Part shown: piece by piece, positions 1 through 6,634 of the stretch
How positions within the stretch are numbered: position 1 is the stretch's first letter
How the letters are laid out: each line of letters starts with the position of its first letter
The notes under the pieces: model-generated
The model's input: only the letters and a program-made list of their open reading frames with translations
The model's database searches: none
Told to the model about the DNA's origin: nothing
Source: Bacillota bacterium
GTDB taxonomy: Bacteria > Bacillota > UBA4882 > UBA10575
NCBI GenBank assembly: GCA_003511465.1
Contig: DOID01000058.1
Coordinates: 7,665-18,917 of the forward strand
DNA length: 11,253 nucleotides
Direction of reading: 5' to 3'
Program-made: the position numbers and the translations under genes

Positions 1-114
1 CGGATTTATGAGATTGCTGCGGCAGTAGGTTATAAGGATCCTTACTACTTTAGCAATTGTTTTAAAAAAATTACCGGTCTGACCCCGAGCGAGTATAGGG
101 AAGGGTTGAATTAA
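1..114 (+). CDS. AraC-family transcriptional regulator, C-terminal fragment (5' end outside window)
   Basis: Only the last 37 codons are present, read from base 1 in frame to a TAA at 112-114. The peptide has the signature of the second helix-turn-helix of AraC/XylS regulators: an IYEIAAAVGY recognition segment, then DPYYFSNCFKK, then the closing G-x-TPSEYR motif. This DNA-binding domain sits at the C-terminus in AraC proteins, including YesN-type response regulators, so the missing part would be the ligand-sensing or receiver domain. Which of these it is cannot be told here. The family call is firm; the regulated target is unknown. The next gene starts 11 bases after the stop and could be cotranscribed. 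Confidence 0.9.
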   Translation, partial: RIYEIAAAVGYKDPYYFSNCFKKITGLTPSEYREGLN

Positions 115-125
115 AGGGGTAAGGT

Positions 126-419
126 ATGAGTCAAGCCGGTTTAGGTGAAATTACGCAACAGCGAAAAACAAAATGGTCATTGATTCTCTTTTTTGGGTGG
201 CTTTTATCCTTTCCATTGCAAGGCCCGGTATTATATTCATTGGCGGCCGATTGGACTGTAGACGGTAATTATCTTGGATTAGTCTTTATTTTCTTTCACG
301 CTCTTGGTCTGCTACACATTGGAGGAATATTCGGCACCAAGCTGCTCACCACCAGACACTCTGTCAAACAGGGTGTCTTTTCCATTATGCAAGCAAAACG
401 GGGCGGAGATGTTGAATGA
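126..419 (+). CDS. Small hypothetical membrane protein, two predicted helices (possibly a truncated transporter-like protein)
   Basis: This 97-residue frame starts at an ATG with a plausible ribosome binding site (AAAGGGG at 114-120, about 5 bases upstream), 11 bases after the AraC stop. It shows two hydrophobic segments, roughly residues 17-41 (WSLILFFGWLLSFPLQGP region) and 49-73 (LGLVFIFFHALGLLHIGG region), with a basic N-terminus before the first. The tail after about residue 76 is polar. I do not recognise the family. The first helix resembles the start of a multi-spanning transporter, so this may be the remnant of a longer gene; no convincing continuation was found in the other two frames before 570. 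It may also be a genuine small membrane protein. Function unknown. Confidence 0.45.
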   Translation: MSQAGLGEITQQRKTKWSLILFFGWLLSFPLQGPVLYSLAADWTVDGNYLGLVFIFFHALGLLHIGGIFGTKLLTTRHSVKQGVFSIMQAKRGGDVE

Positions 420-570
420 TAAATATAATTGGGTTAAGATTAGAACGAAAGCAAAAGCTTCAATCCTCGGACGTATGCTTGACTGTACGCCGTGGCAGTT
501 GAGGACGAGCCGAAACCGGCAAAAATTGATTGGAAGTGCTGATGATGAATTATCAGGAGGTTGACAGCGG

Positions 571-846
571 ATGGAAACTAGAATTGCGGCTGTAAGTATA
601 ATTGTCGAGAGTCCCGACGCGGTGGACAAACTCAATAATATCCTGCATGAGTATGATCAATATATCATTGGGCGGTTGGGCCTGCCTTACCGGCAACGGG
701 GGATCTCAATTATCTGTATTATCATGGATGCTCCGAATGATGTGATCAGCGCTCTCTCCGGTAAATTGGGGATGTTACCTAATGTAACCGCAAAAGCGGT
801 GTATTCAAAACCTTTTCCGGCTGATGGTGTAAATGTGAACGGTTAA
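571..846 (+). CDS. TM1266-family iron-only hydrogenase system regulator (putative)
   Basis: This 91-residue protein resembles the small TM1266-type proteins found with [FeFe]-hydrogenase and its maturation genes. Visible family features are an N-terminal beta strand (RIAAVSIIVES), a helix with LNNILHEYDQYIIGRLGLPYR, a hydrophobic strand ISIICIIMDAP, and the C-terminal block ALSGKLGMLPNVTAKAVYSK. The order suggests a small alpha/beta fold of the ACT/NikR-C-like kind. The ATG is supported by a perfect AGGAGG at 555-560. The regulatory role is a family annotation and I know of no firm biochemical function. No hydrogenase or hydE/F/G gene lies in this window, so its partners must be upstream or elsewhere. 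The next gene begins 89 bases downstream and belongs to a different unit. Confidence 0.8.
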   Translation: METRIAAVSIIVESPDAVDKLNNILHEYDQYIIGRLGLPYRQRGISIICIIMDAPNDVISALSGKLGMLPNVTAKAVYSKPFPADGVNVNG

Positions 847-902
847 AAATATTTTGTTTAAAAAAAAGGAATTTTTGGATCTGTAGCGAAGAAGATTAAT
901 AA

Positions 903-924
903 GTAGATTGTCGACATTGTACAA
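903..924 (+). promoter_or_regulatory. Probable GntR/FCD operator upstream of its own gene
   Basis: Two palindromic boxes abut: TTGTCGACAT (908-917, core TGTCGACA) and TTGTACAA (917-924). The second overlaps the edge of the AAGGAG ribosome binding site (924-929) before the ATG at 936. The 14 bases at 903-916 (GTAGATTGTCGACA) are an exact inverted copy of 1675-1688. TTGT-N-ACAA palindromes are typical of FCD-type GntR operators (family knowledge). The position is consistent with autorepression. Upstream promoter elements are weak: the best guess is TTGGAT at 875-880 and TAATAA at 897-902. I am confident in the repeat, less so in its function. Confidence 0.65.
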
Positions 925-935
925 AGGAGATTAAA

Positions 936-1655
936 ATGGCAGTGTTCAAACCAGCAACTAGTAATTTACTCCACATCGAAGTAATTAACGCAATTATTAA
1001 TGCGATTGTTTCGGGGGAGTTGAAACCGGGCGATCACATTATTGAACAGCATATTGCCCAAGAGATGCAGATCAGTCGGGCTCCGGTGCGGGAAGCCATT
1101 CGTGAGTTGGCGGCGCAAGATATTATTCAGTTTATTCCGCGCAAGGGCGCTTACGTTGCTCCCTTGGACCCGAGAAACATTGAAGGAATTTATCTGCTCC
1201 GTAGTTATTTAGAAGGATTGGCTGCGCGTTTGGCTGCCCCCCGGTTAACGGAAACCGACCTTAACGAAATGTATTTGCTCAATTACCAAATGGGTGAAGC
1301 TTCATTGAAGAACAACGTAGATACTTTTATCAACCTGGATCTGCAGTTTCATGATTTCATTTGTCAGCATTGTGAACATTCGCAGTTAAAAAAGATGATT
1401 GACGGGGTCCAGCTCCAAACTAAACTATTTATGAACATGTCTAAATGGCATTTAGCGGCTCATTCCGAATTACACAGAGAAATGAACGCCCATGAACCAA
1501 TCTTGGAAGCATTGCGTGCACGGAATCAGGAAGAAGCTGAAATGAAGATGCGGGAACATATTGTTATGGCGGGCAATCGTTTGCTGGAATATTTAGTTGA
1601 TAACAAAAGTAGTAAAAATAGCAAGAAAGAAGATACTGAAACAGTCAAGAACTAA
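936..1655 (+). CDS. GntR-family transcriptional regulator, FCD subfamily
   Basis: This 239-residue protein has a winged helix-turn-helix at about residues 10-76, including the GntR signature GELKPGDHI, ISRAPVREAIRELAAQDII (recognition helix) and RKGAYVAPL (wing). A helical FCD ligand-binding domain follows at about 85-220. FCD metal/ligand residues are in place: D135 and H139 in LDLQFHDFI, H186 in MNAHEPI and H208 in REHIV. Such regulators usually bind a carboxylate or sugar-acid effector and release DNA. The ATG at 936 has AAGGAG 6 bases upstream. The lysine-rich tail after residue 222 is not conserved. The gene lies between two inverted copies of the same palindrome, so it most likely represses itself and the catabolic operon beginning at 1797. 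The effector is probably the substrate or an intermediate of that pathway (inference). Confidence 0.93.
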   Translation: MAVFKPATSNLLHIEVINAIINAIVSGELKPGDHIIEQHIAQEMQISRAPVREAIRELAAQDIIQFIPRKGAYVAPLDPRNIEGIYLLRSYLEGLAARLAAPRLTETDLNEMYLLNYQMGEASLKNNVDTFINLDLQFHDFICQHCEHSQLKKMIDGVQLQTKLFMNMSKWHLAAHSELHREMNAHEPILEALRARNQEEAEMKMREHIVMAGNRLLEYLVDNKSSKNSKKEDTETVKN

Positions 1656-1662
1656 TGTTATT

Positions 1663-1691
1663 TTGATAAATTTTTGTCGACAATCTACAAT
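1663..1691 (+). promoter_or_regulatory. Sigma-A-like promoter of the ABC/catabolic operon
   Basis: TTGATA at 1663-1668 and TACAAT at 1686-1691 are separated by exactly 17 bases, each differing from consensus at one or two positions. Predicted transcription start is near 1698, giving a leader of about 100 bases before the binding-protein ATG at 1797. The spacer contains the palindromic operator at 1674-1683. No other comparably good promoter was found between here and the end of the last gene. Confidence 0.75.
1674..1683 (+). promoter_or_regulatory. Operator palindrome TTGTCGACAA inside the promoter spacer
   Basis: This is a perfect 10-base palindrome between the -35 and -10 boxes. The flanking bases to 1688 complete a 14-base exact inverted match to 903-916 in front of the GntR gene. 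A repressor bound here would block RNA polymerase. Assignment to the adjacent GntR/FCD protein rests on the shared sequence and the known shape of FCD operators. Confidence 0.75.
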
Positions 1692-1796
1692 TTAATTCAT
1701 AGCAATAAAGTATTAACAGAACCGAAAAAGGGGGGAGTGCAAGGAAAACGGAGTCTAAAGAAAGGGAAAATAATCAATAGTAGAAGGGATGATAAA

Positions 1797-3092
1797 ATGA
1801 AAAAGGGGTTTATAATCTGTTTGTTGTTGTTGGCGGTCTTTGCGGTGCATGGTTTAGCCGCGCCGGTGACGATCACTTTCCTTTCGCCAGAAACGGATCC
1901 TATTTCTATTAAGGTTGACCGGGATATAATCGCTGCCTTTGAAAAGGCCAATCCTGGAATTAAGGTCGAATTAACCCATGCCAACTTAAATGATGTTCTC
2001 CCTAAATTGTCGGCTATGCTTAGAGCGGGAACGGCTCCAGATGTGGCCTTTAGTTCTCCTAAGTTTGTGCAGCCGCTAGTCGAACAAGGTTATTTAGCCG
2101 AGATGGAAGATGTCTTTAAAAAGCTAGGTGATATCCCGGAAAAATTCGTCACCATTAATAGTGAAGGGAAGATTTATGATATTCCAGCCTCCCAAGAGGC
2201 CAGAATGCTCTATTATCGTAAAGACCTCTTTGCTGCTGCAGGGATTCAACCGCCGAAGACTTTTGATGAATGGGTCGTGGCGGCCAAGACGCTGACCAAG
2301 GATACCGATGGTGATGGAAAGATCGACCAGTATGGGATCTCCTTAACCGGAGCACCACCGGAAGTAAGTTACGATATTTCCTGTCTTTTCTGGGCTAATG
2401 GTGCCGAGTTGTTTGATGCCGACCTAAAAGTAGTTATTGACTCACCACAAGCCATTGAAACGCTGAAATACGTGGAAAAATTAAAACCTTACTGTCCCCC
2501 GGGATTGGCCAACACCACTTATAAAGATTTAGCGGTGAATTTTGCCAACGGCTTAGCGGCGATGGCAATTTACCCGGGGCGGATGCTGTTAAATATTGAC
2601 CGGTATAACCCGGAACTCGGCCCCAATGTAGGCGTCGTGCCGCTGCCGGTAGGTCCGTCCGGTACTACGCCATTAACCCACACTGCAATCAATAATTTCC
2701 TAGTCTTCAAAACGACGAAAAATGTGGAAGCAGCAAAGAAATTTGTTCTCTTCTATATGCAGGATGAACAATACCTGAAATTCTTAGTTGGCGCTGCCCC
2801 CGGCCATAGTTTACCGATCCGGAACAGCTTCCTGGATAACCCGGATTACTTCAACCATCCCTCCATTGCCAAATGGGAAGAAGTGATCAGAACGTCCATG
2901 GAGAATTCTTTCAAGTATGGAACCGATTTCCATCTACGGCACTCCGGTGTGGTAGACCCCTACGTCGGAAGAGCGACTGCGGACCCGACCTATAACCGGG
3001 AAATGAATAAATTCTTTGCTGGGCAAGCCACCGCTGAGCAAGTCCTGAAAGCAATTGCCAACGAATGGCGAGACATATTTGGTATTAACTAA
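1797..3092 (+). CDS. ABC transporter substrate-binding protein, family 1 (carbohydrate-type)
   Basis: The start is taken at the ATG at 1797, preceded by AGAAGGGAT with normal spacing. The frame stays open back to 1674, but that part overlaps the operator and promoter and lacks a ribosome binding site. The 431-residue protein opens with MKKG, a hydrophobic core and HGLAA, a type I signal peptide likely cut near residue 22. There is no cysteine in lipobox position. The mature part has the UgpB/MalE-type layout: strand VTITFLSPE, AFEKANPGIKVEL (48-59), LRAGTAPDVAF (75-85), RKDLFAAAGIQPPKTFDEW (141-159), and a calcium-loop-like DTDGDGKID (169-177) common in this family. It would capture a sugar or sugar-derived ligand for the two permeases downstream. 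The ligand cannot be inferred, but the catabolic genes point to a sugar acid or derivative. Confidence 0.92.
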   Translation: MKKGFIICLLLLAVFAVHGLAAPVTITFLSPETDPISIKVDRDIIAAFEKANPGIKVELTHANLNDVLPKLSAMLRAGTAPDVAFSSPKFVQPLVEQGYLAEMEDVFKKLGDIPEKFVTINSEGKIYDIPASQEARMLYYRKDLFAAAGIQPPKTFDEWVVAAKTLTKDTDGDGKIDQYGISLTGAPPEVSYDISCLFWANGAELFDADLKVVIDSPQAIETLKYVEKLKPYCPPGLANTTYKDLAVNFANGLAAMAIYPGRMLLNIDRYNPELGPNVGVVPLPVGPSGTTPLTHTAINNFLVFKTTKNVEAAKKFVLFYMQDEQYLKFLVGAAPGHSLPIRNSFLDNPDYFNHPSIAKWEEVIRTSMENSFKYGTDFHLRHSGVVDPYVGRATADPTYNREMNKFFAGQATAEQVLKAIANEWRDIFGIN

Positions 3093-3156
3093 AGGATCCA
3101 TCCACAACTCATTCTACATAGAACTTTAGTCAGAAGTGGAACGGAAAATGAAAGCA

Positions 3157-3189
3157 GGAACGGGCATTATACTTTTCAATGCCCGTTCC
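3157..3189 (+). repeat. Perfect 12-bp hairpin between binding-protein and permease genes
   Basis: GGAACGGGCATT (3157-3168) is perfectly complementary to AATGCCCGTTCC (3178-3189) across a 9-base loop. No T-tract follows, so it is not a standard terminator. In other ABC operons, hairpins at this position protect the binding-protein message or attenuate readthrough, so the binding protein is made in excess of the permeases. That role is inferred from position. The hairpin also argues against translation starting at the ATG at 3179, which lies inside the stem. Confidence 0.8.
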
Positions 3190-3208
3190 CAATAATGGGG
3201 TGTTACAC

Positions 3209-4156
3209 TTGGTAAAAAAGGATAACTTTCCTAAGAACCCGAACATCGAGAGGCTTGCTGCTGTTCGGAAGTTACACGCGCAGAAAAAGGATAACTACAT
3301 TGGAATTGCTTTTTTAATCCCAGCTTTATTATTAATGTTGGTGTTAATTGTTTATCCGCTGGTGAACGCGTTTTACCTTAGTTTCCACCGGCAAATGATT
3401 TACGAAATTAAGGGAGTGTTCATCGGTTTTAACAACTATATCAGAATTTTAAAAGATTCCGCTTTTTGGGATGCCTTTAAATTGAGTGTAATTTGGACTT
3501 TCTCAACCATTACCGGTCAAGTGCTAATTGGAGTCGTGGCCGCATTAATTCTCCATGAGGATTTTAAAGGACGGAGTCTAGCCAGGGCTTTTGTGATGTT
3601 GCCGTTTTTTATGCCGACCGTAGCGGTAACGTTGATGTGGAAATGGTTATTAAATGAACAGTACGGGGCGGTAAATTATATCCTAATGGCGTTGGGTCTC
3701 ATTAATGAACCAGTTAGTTGGTTGGGTAGTTCGGATTTGGCTTTGTTTTCTATAATTATGATCGGAATTTGGCGTTTTTTTCCGTTTGTCACCATTAACG
3801 TTCTGGCTCGCTTGCAAACAATCCAGCAGGAACTCTATGAAGCTGCTAGTGTTGACGGCGCAAATGCGTGGCAAAAATTTTGGAATATTACTTTCCCGGC
3901 GATTAAATCGGTTTTAGCGGTTGTAATCTTACTACGGAGCCTGTTCATGTTTAATAAAGTTGATATCATTATGCTCCTGACCAGAGGAGGCCCTGGTACC
4001 AGTACCCTAACCCTACCGGTGCAAGCGTACAGTTATGCCTTTGAAGGCATGCAAATTGGCCGCGGGTCAGCTAATGCGGTTATTCAGTTTTTAATTGTCC
4101 TAACCTTTATTATCATCTATTTAAGGGTTACCAAAAAAGCGCAGGAAGGGGCATGA
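3209..4156 (+). CDS. CUT1-type ABC sugar permease, MalF/UgpA-like
   Basis: The start chosen is TTG at 3209, preceded by GGGGTG (3197-3202) at 6 bases. The longer frame from ATG 3179 would begin inside a hairpin stem and has no ribosome binding site. The resulting 315 residues carry a basic cytoplasmic N-terminus and about six membrane helices, the first around residues 30-58 (IGIAFLIPALLLMLVLIVYPL). The permease EAA loop that contacts the ATPase is clear at about 211-231: EAASVDGANAWQKFWNITFP. The C-terminal GGPGTSTLTLPVQAY segment is typical of MalF/UgpA proteins. It pairs with the next permease, with which it overlaps by 4 bases (ATGA), to form the inner-membrane channel for the ligand of the 1797-3092 protein. 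The family is certain; the exact start is less so. Confidence 0.92.
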   Translation: MVKKDNFPKNPNIERLAAVRKLHAQKKDNYIGIAFLIPALLLMLVLIVYPLVNAFYLSFHRQMIYEIKGVFIGFNNYIRILKDSAFWDAFKLSVIWTFSTITGQVLIGVVAALILHEDFKGRSLARAFVMLPFFMPTVAVTLMWKWLLNEQYGAVNYILMALGLINEPVSWLGSSDLALFSIIMIGIWRFFPFVTINVLARLQTIQQELYEAASVDGANAWQKFWNITFPAIKSVLAVVILLRSLFMFNKVDIIMLLTRGGPGTSTLTLPVQAYSYAFEGMQIGRGSANAVIQFLIVLTFIIIYLRVTKKAQEGA

Positions 4157-4992
4157 AAATGAAGATCTTGAATAAGCTGGGGCGTATTGCTTTTTACCTA
4201 TGCGTTATCTGTTTGGTGATCTACTCAATTGGCCCTATTATTTGGATGTTACTCTCTTCTCTACGACCAAAGGTTGAGTTTTTCACCATACCGCCAACCT
4301 TCTTTCCGAAAACATGGACCCTGGAGAATTATTACAGTCTTTTTCGGGAAACACCCTTTGTCCAATTCTTACTCAATAGCATGTGGGTCTCCATTGGGGC
4401 GATCTTGGTTAGTGCCGTGGTTGGGGTAATGGCTGCTTATAGTTTAGCCCGTTTTAATTACCGGGGTCGTAATTTATTTTCCATTTTCTCCCTATTTGCT
4501 TATATGTTACCCTCTATCTTGTTGGTGATCCCCCTTTATCTGTTGGCGGTAAAAATCCAGTTAGTCAACAAACTACAGGGGTTAGTCTGGGCTTATGTTG
4601 CATTGACCATGCCCTATTGTATTTGGACACTCCGTTCCTTCTTTGCGACCCTGCCGACTGAATTGGAGGAGGCTTCGTTCATTGATGGCTGTGGTCGGGT
4701 ATCGGCTTTAATTAGGGTGGTATTACCAATGTTGATTCCGGCAATTATTGCGGTTGTGGTCTTTACCTTCCAGTATGTTTGGAATGAATACATGTTTGCT
4801 TTAGTCTTTATTACCAGTGATGCAAACCGTACTTTCCCGGTTGGTTTAGAGAGTTTTGTCACTTCATACGATGTCTATTGGGAGTGGATTTTAAGCGGAA
4901 GTATTCTGGTGAGTATTCCGGCAGTGATCGTGTTCTTGCTGACCCAGCGTTCATTGATTAGAGGTTACGGTGCCGGCGCAATTAAAGGATAA
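4153..4992 (+). CDS. CUT1-type ABC sugar permease, MalG/UgpE-like
   Basis: This 279-residue inner-membrane protein has about six helices, the first at residues 12-35 (AFYLCVICLVIYSIGPIIWML). It has the MalG-type features SSLRPKVEFF, TLENYYSLF and NSMWVSIGAILVS, and an EAA loop at about 172-192: EEASFIDGCGRVSALIRVVLP. The end, RSLIRGYGAGAIKG, is typical of the family. The start overlaps the stop of the partner permease (ATGA), so translation is probably coupled. A second in-frame ATG at 4159 lies at better distance (7 bases) from AGGAAGGGG at 4143-4151 and may be the real start, giving 277 residues. No ATP-binding subunit follows; CUT1 importers often borrow a shared MsmK/UgpC-type ATPase encoded elsewhere. 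Confidence 0.94.
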   Translation: MKMKILNKLGRIAFYLCVICLVIYSIGPIIWMLLSSLRPKVEFFTIPPTFFPKTWTLENYYSLFRETPFVQFLLNSMWVSIGAILVSAVVGVMAAYSLARFNYRGRNLFSIFSLFAYMLPSILLVIPLYLLAVKIQLVNKLQGLVWAYVALTMPYCIWTLRSFFATLPTELEEASFIDGCGRVSALIRVVLPMLIPAIIAVVVFTFQYVWNEYMFALVFITSDANRTFPVGLESFVTSYDVYWEWILSGSILVSIPAVIVFLLTQRSLIRGYGAGAIKG

Positions 4993-5007
4993 ATATGGAG
5001 GGTTAGA

Positions 5008-6579
5008 ATGAAAGAACAATACAAAGTGATTATTGTCGGGTCTGGTCTGGCCGGGTTAAGTATGGCAGCTCGTTTAGTTGAGGAGGGATTTAGTGACCTA
5101 GCGATTGTCTCATCCGGTTATGGCGGTACTCCTTTCATTGCAGCCCTTAATGCCGTTTTGGTCCCAAATCCCTGGGGCGACACTCCAAAGCAACATGCGT
5201 TAGACATGGTGGAAGCGGGATACTATCTTAACGACCGCTTGTTGGTGGAGGAGATGTGTGCGACGGCCTCGCGTAGTGTCGAACTTTTACAACGCTGGGG
5301 GGTTAACTTTGCCATCGGTCATGATGGGGAATTAGCCCGACGCCACACTTCGGGGTCGCGTTATCCCCGGTCTTTATGTCAGAAAACGGAGATTTTGGGA
5401 AATCAATTACTTACCGTTTTACGAAAAAAACTAGAGTACCATGGTGTGACTTTCTACCCAAAAACCAATTGCCTCCAAGTATTGGTGGAAAATAATGCCG
5501 TCCGTGGTATCTCCATTGTCGATCTTGACGGAACTAACCGCCGTAATCTTTATGCCCCGGTAGTCGTGGCAGCTTGGGGTGGGGTTGGTAACCTATTTCC
5601 AGAGTCGACCTATCCCGGCGATATTGACGGTCGTGGTTTGGCTCTCGCTTATGAAGCCGGTGCGACTTTAATTGACCTTGAATTTGTGGAATTTGAACCG
5701 ATGATTTGTTTATGGCCCTTGGCGGCTAAGGGTGAACCTTGTCCGACGGCTATGTTGGGCGAAGGCGCCTATTTACTCAATAGTGCACATGAAAGGTTCC
5801 TCTTAAAAACTCGTCCCCAGGGCGAAGCCGGAGCACCCAAAACTTTAATTAACCAAGGGATCTGGCAGGAACTGGCAGACAGCAAAGGTTCGCCACACGG
5901 CGGAGTTTATGTCGATTTAAGACATATCCCGGTCGAGGTCTTAAAGGGCTATCCTTGGTTTTATACCCGATTGACCAAAGCGGGGGTGGATTTAAGTAAG
6001 GAATTGCTCGAGGTCGGACCGATCGCTCATAGCCATTCCGGTGGGTTGAAGGTTACTTCCGACTATCAGACTGCGGTAACCGGGCTTTTCGCCGCAGGTG
6101 AAGCAGTGGGGGGAATTCACGGGGCTTGTCGTTTAGCAGGAAATGCTGCTACGCAGGCTTTAGTCTCGGGGGTTTTAGCAGCTGAAGGGATCATGAAGAG
6201 TGAATTCCCCATCATTCAACCGCAAGGGCAAACACCTCAGTACAATTGGGACCCGGAGGTGCGGGCAGTAATTATTCCTCAAGTCCGCCATCTAGTCGGG
6301 GAAACCCTTGGGGCGACAAGAAATCAAACGGAGTTGGAGAATGGAAAGGCAAAACTCAAAGAAATACTTGCTTCTCCTCGAGTGAATAGAGATAATATAA
6401 CGCGGCAAACCGCTTTAGCAGCGCTGTTGATCATGGAGAGCGCTTTGTTAAGACGTGAATCCCGCGGATCTCATTTCCGTAGTGATTATCCGGAAACAAG
6501 TGATAATTGGCAATGTTCGATTGAATTAACCCAAAGTCCGGAAGGGGAGATCAACTGGACGACACTTACCCGTCCATGA
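5008..6579 (+). CDS. SdhA/NadB-like FAD-dependent oxidoreductase with altered active site
   Basis: The 523-residue protein has the full fumarate reductase/L-aspartate oxidase architecture. It begins with an FAD-binding Rossmann motif (GSGLAG, residues 11-16), followed by a capping region at about 225-340. The second flavin motif is HSHSGGLKV...GLFAAGEAVGGIHGACRLAGNA (341-380), and a helical C-terminal domain ends in LLRRESRGSHFRSDYP. Compared from memory with E. coli NadB/SdhA, active-site residues differ. FHPT is FEPM here (E230), the TEA-x-RGEG block is PTAMLGEG (246-253), and the catalytic Arg of APRDIV is Lys278 (APKTL). H341 and R375 are kept. The AQGG segment near the flavin is also absent. 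It probably oxidises or reduces a different organic acid, not succinate or aspartate. GGAGGG at 4997-5002 supports the ATG, 15 bases after the permease stop. No FeS or membrane-anchor subunit is nearby. Confidence 0.85.
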   Translation: MKEQYKVIIVGSGLAGLSMAARLVEEGFSDLAIVSSGYGGTPFIAALNAVLVPNPWGDTPKQHALDMVEAGYYLNDRLLVEEMCATASRSVELLQRWGVNFAIGHDGELARRHTSGSRYPRSLCQKTEILGNQLLTVLRKKLEYHGVTFYPKTNCLQVLVENNAVRGISIVDLDGTNRRNLYAPVVVAAWGGVGNLFPESTYPGDIDGRGLALAYEAGATLIDLEFVEFEPMICLWPLAAKGEPCPTAMLGEGAYLLNSAHERFLLKTRPQGEAGAPKTLINQGIWQELADSKGSPHGGVYVDLRHIPVEVLKGYPWFYTRLTKAGVDLSKELLEVGPIAHSHSGGLKVTSDYQTAVTGLFAAGEAVGGIHGACRLAGNAATQALVSGVLAAEGIMKSEFPIIQPQGQTPQYNWDPEVRAVIIPQVRHLVGETLGATRNQTELENGKAKLKEILASPRVNRDNITRQTALAALLIMESALLRRESRGSHFRSDYPETSDNWQCSIELTQSPEGEINWTTLTRP

Positions 6580-6634
6580 TTACAGACCAGTGCTAAGAAC
6601 AGGGTTTATAAAGTTTAGGGGAGGGGGGGAAGAA

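Noticed and set aside
409..564. Small 52-codon frame overlapping the end of 126-419
   Set aside because: The GGAG directly abuts its ATG with no spacing, and the peptide is rich in K, R and S with no recognisable motif. It may be noise or the remains of a longer gene, too weak to annotate.
312..635. 107-codon open frame on the minus strand
   Set aside because: It overlaps the better supported 571-846 gene and the 126-419 frame, has no ribosome binding site, and its composition reads as an antisense shadow.
847..900. A/T-rich stretch after the TM1266 gene as a terminator
   Set aside because: It has long A and T runs but no stable GC-containing stem before a T-tract.
1674..1796. Extended N-terminus of the binding protein from TTG 1674
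   Set aside because: It would place coding sequence over the operator and -10 box, has no ribosome binding site, and would bury the signal peptide 41 residues inside. The ATG at 1797 is well supported.
6590..6634. ATG 6590 as start of the DapA-like gene
   Set aside because: There is no Shine-Dalgarno sequence, and the extension would contain the purine-rich ribosome binding site of TTG 6635. The shorter protein has the normal family length.
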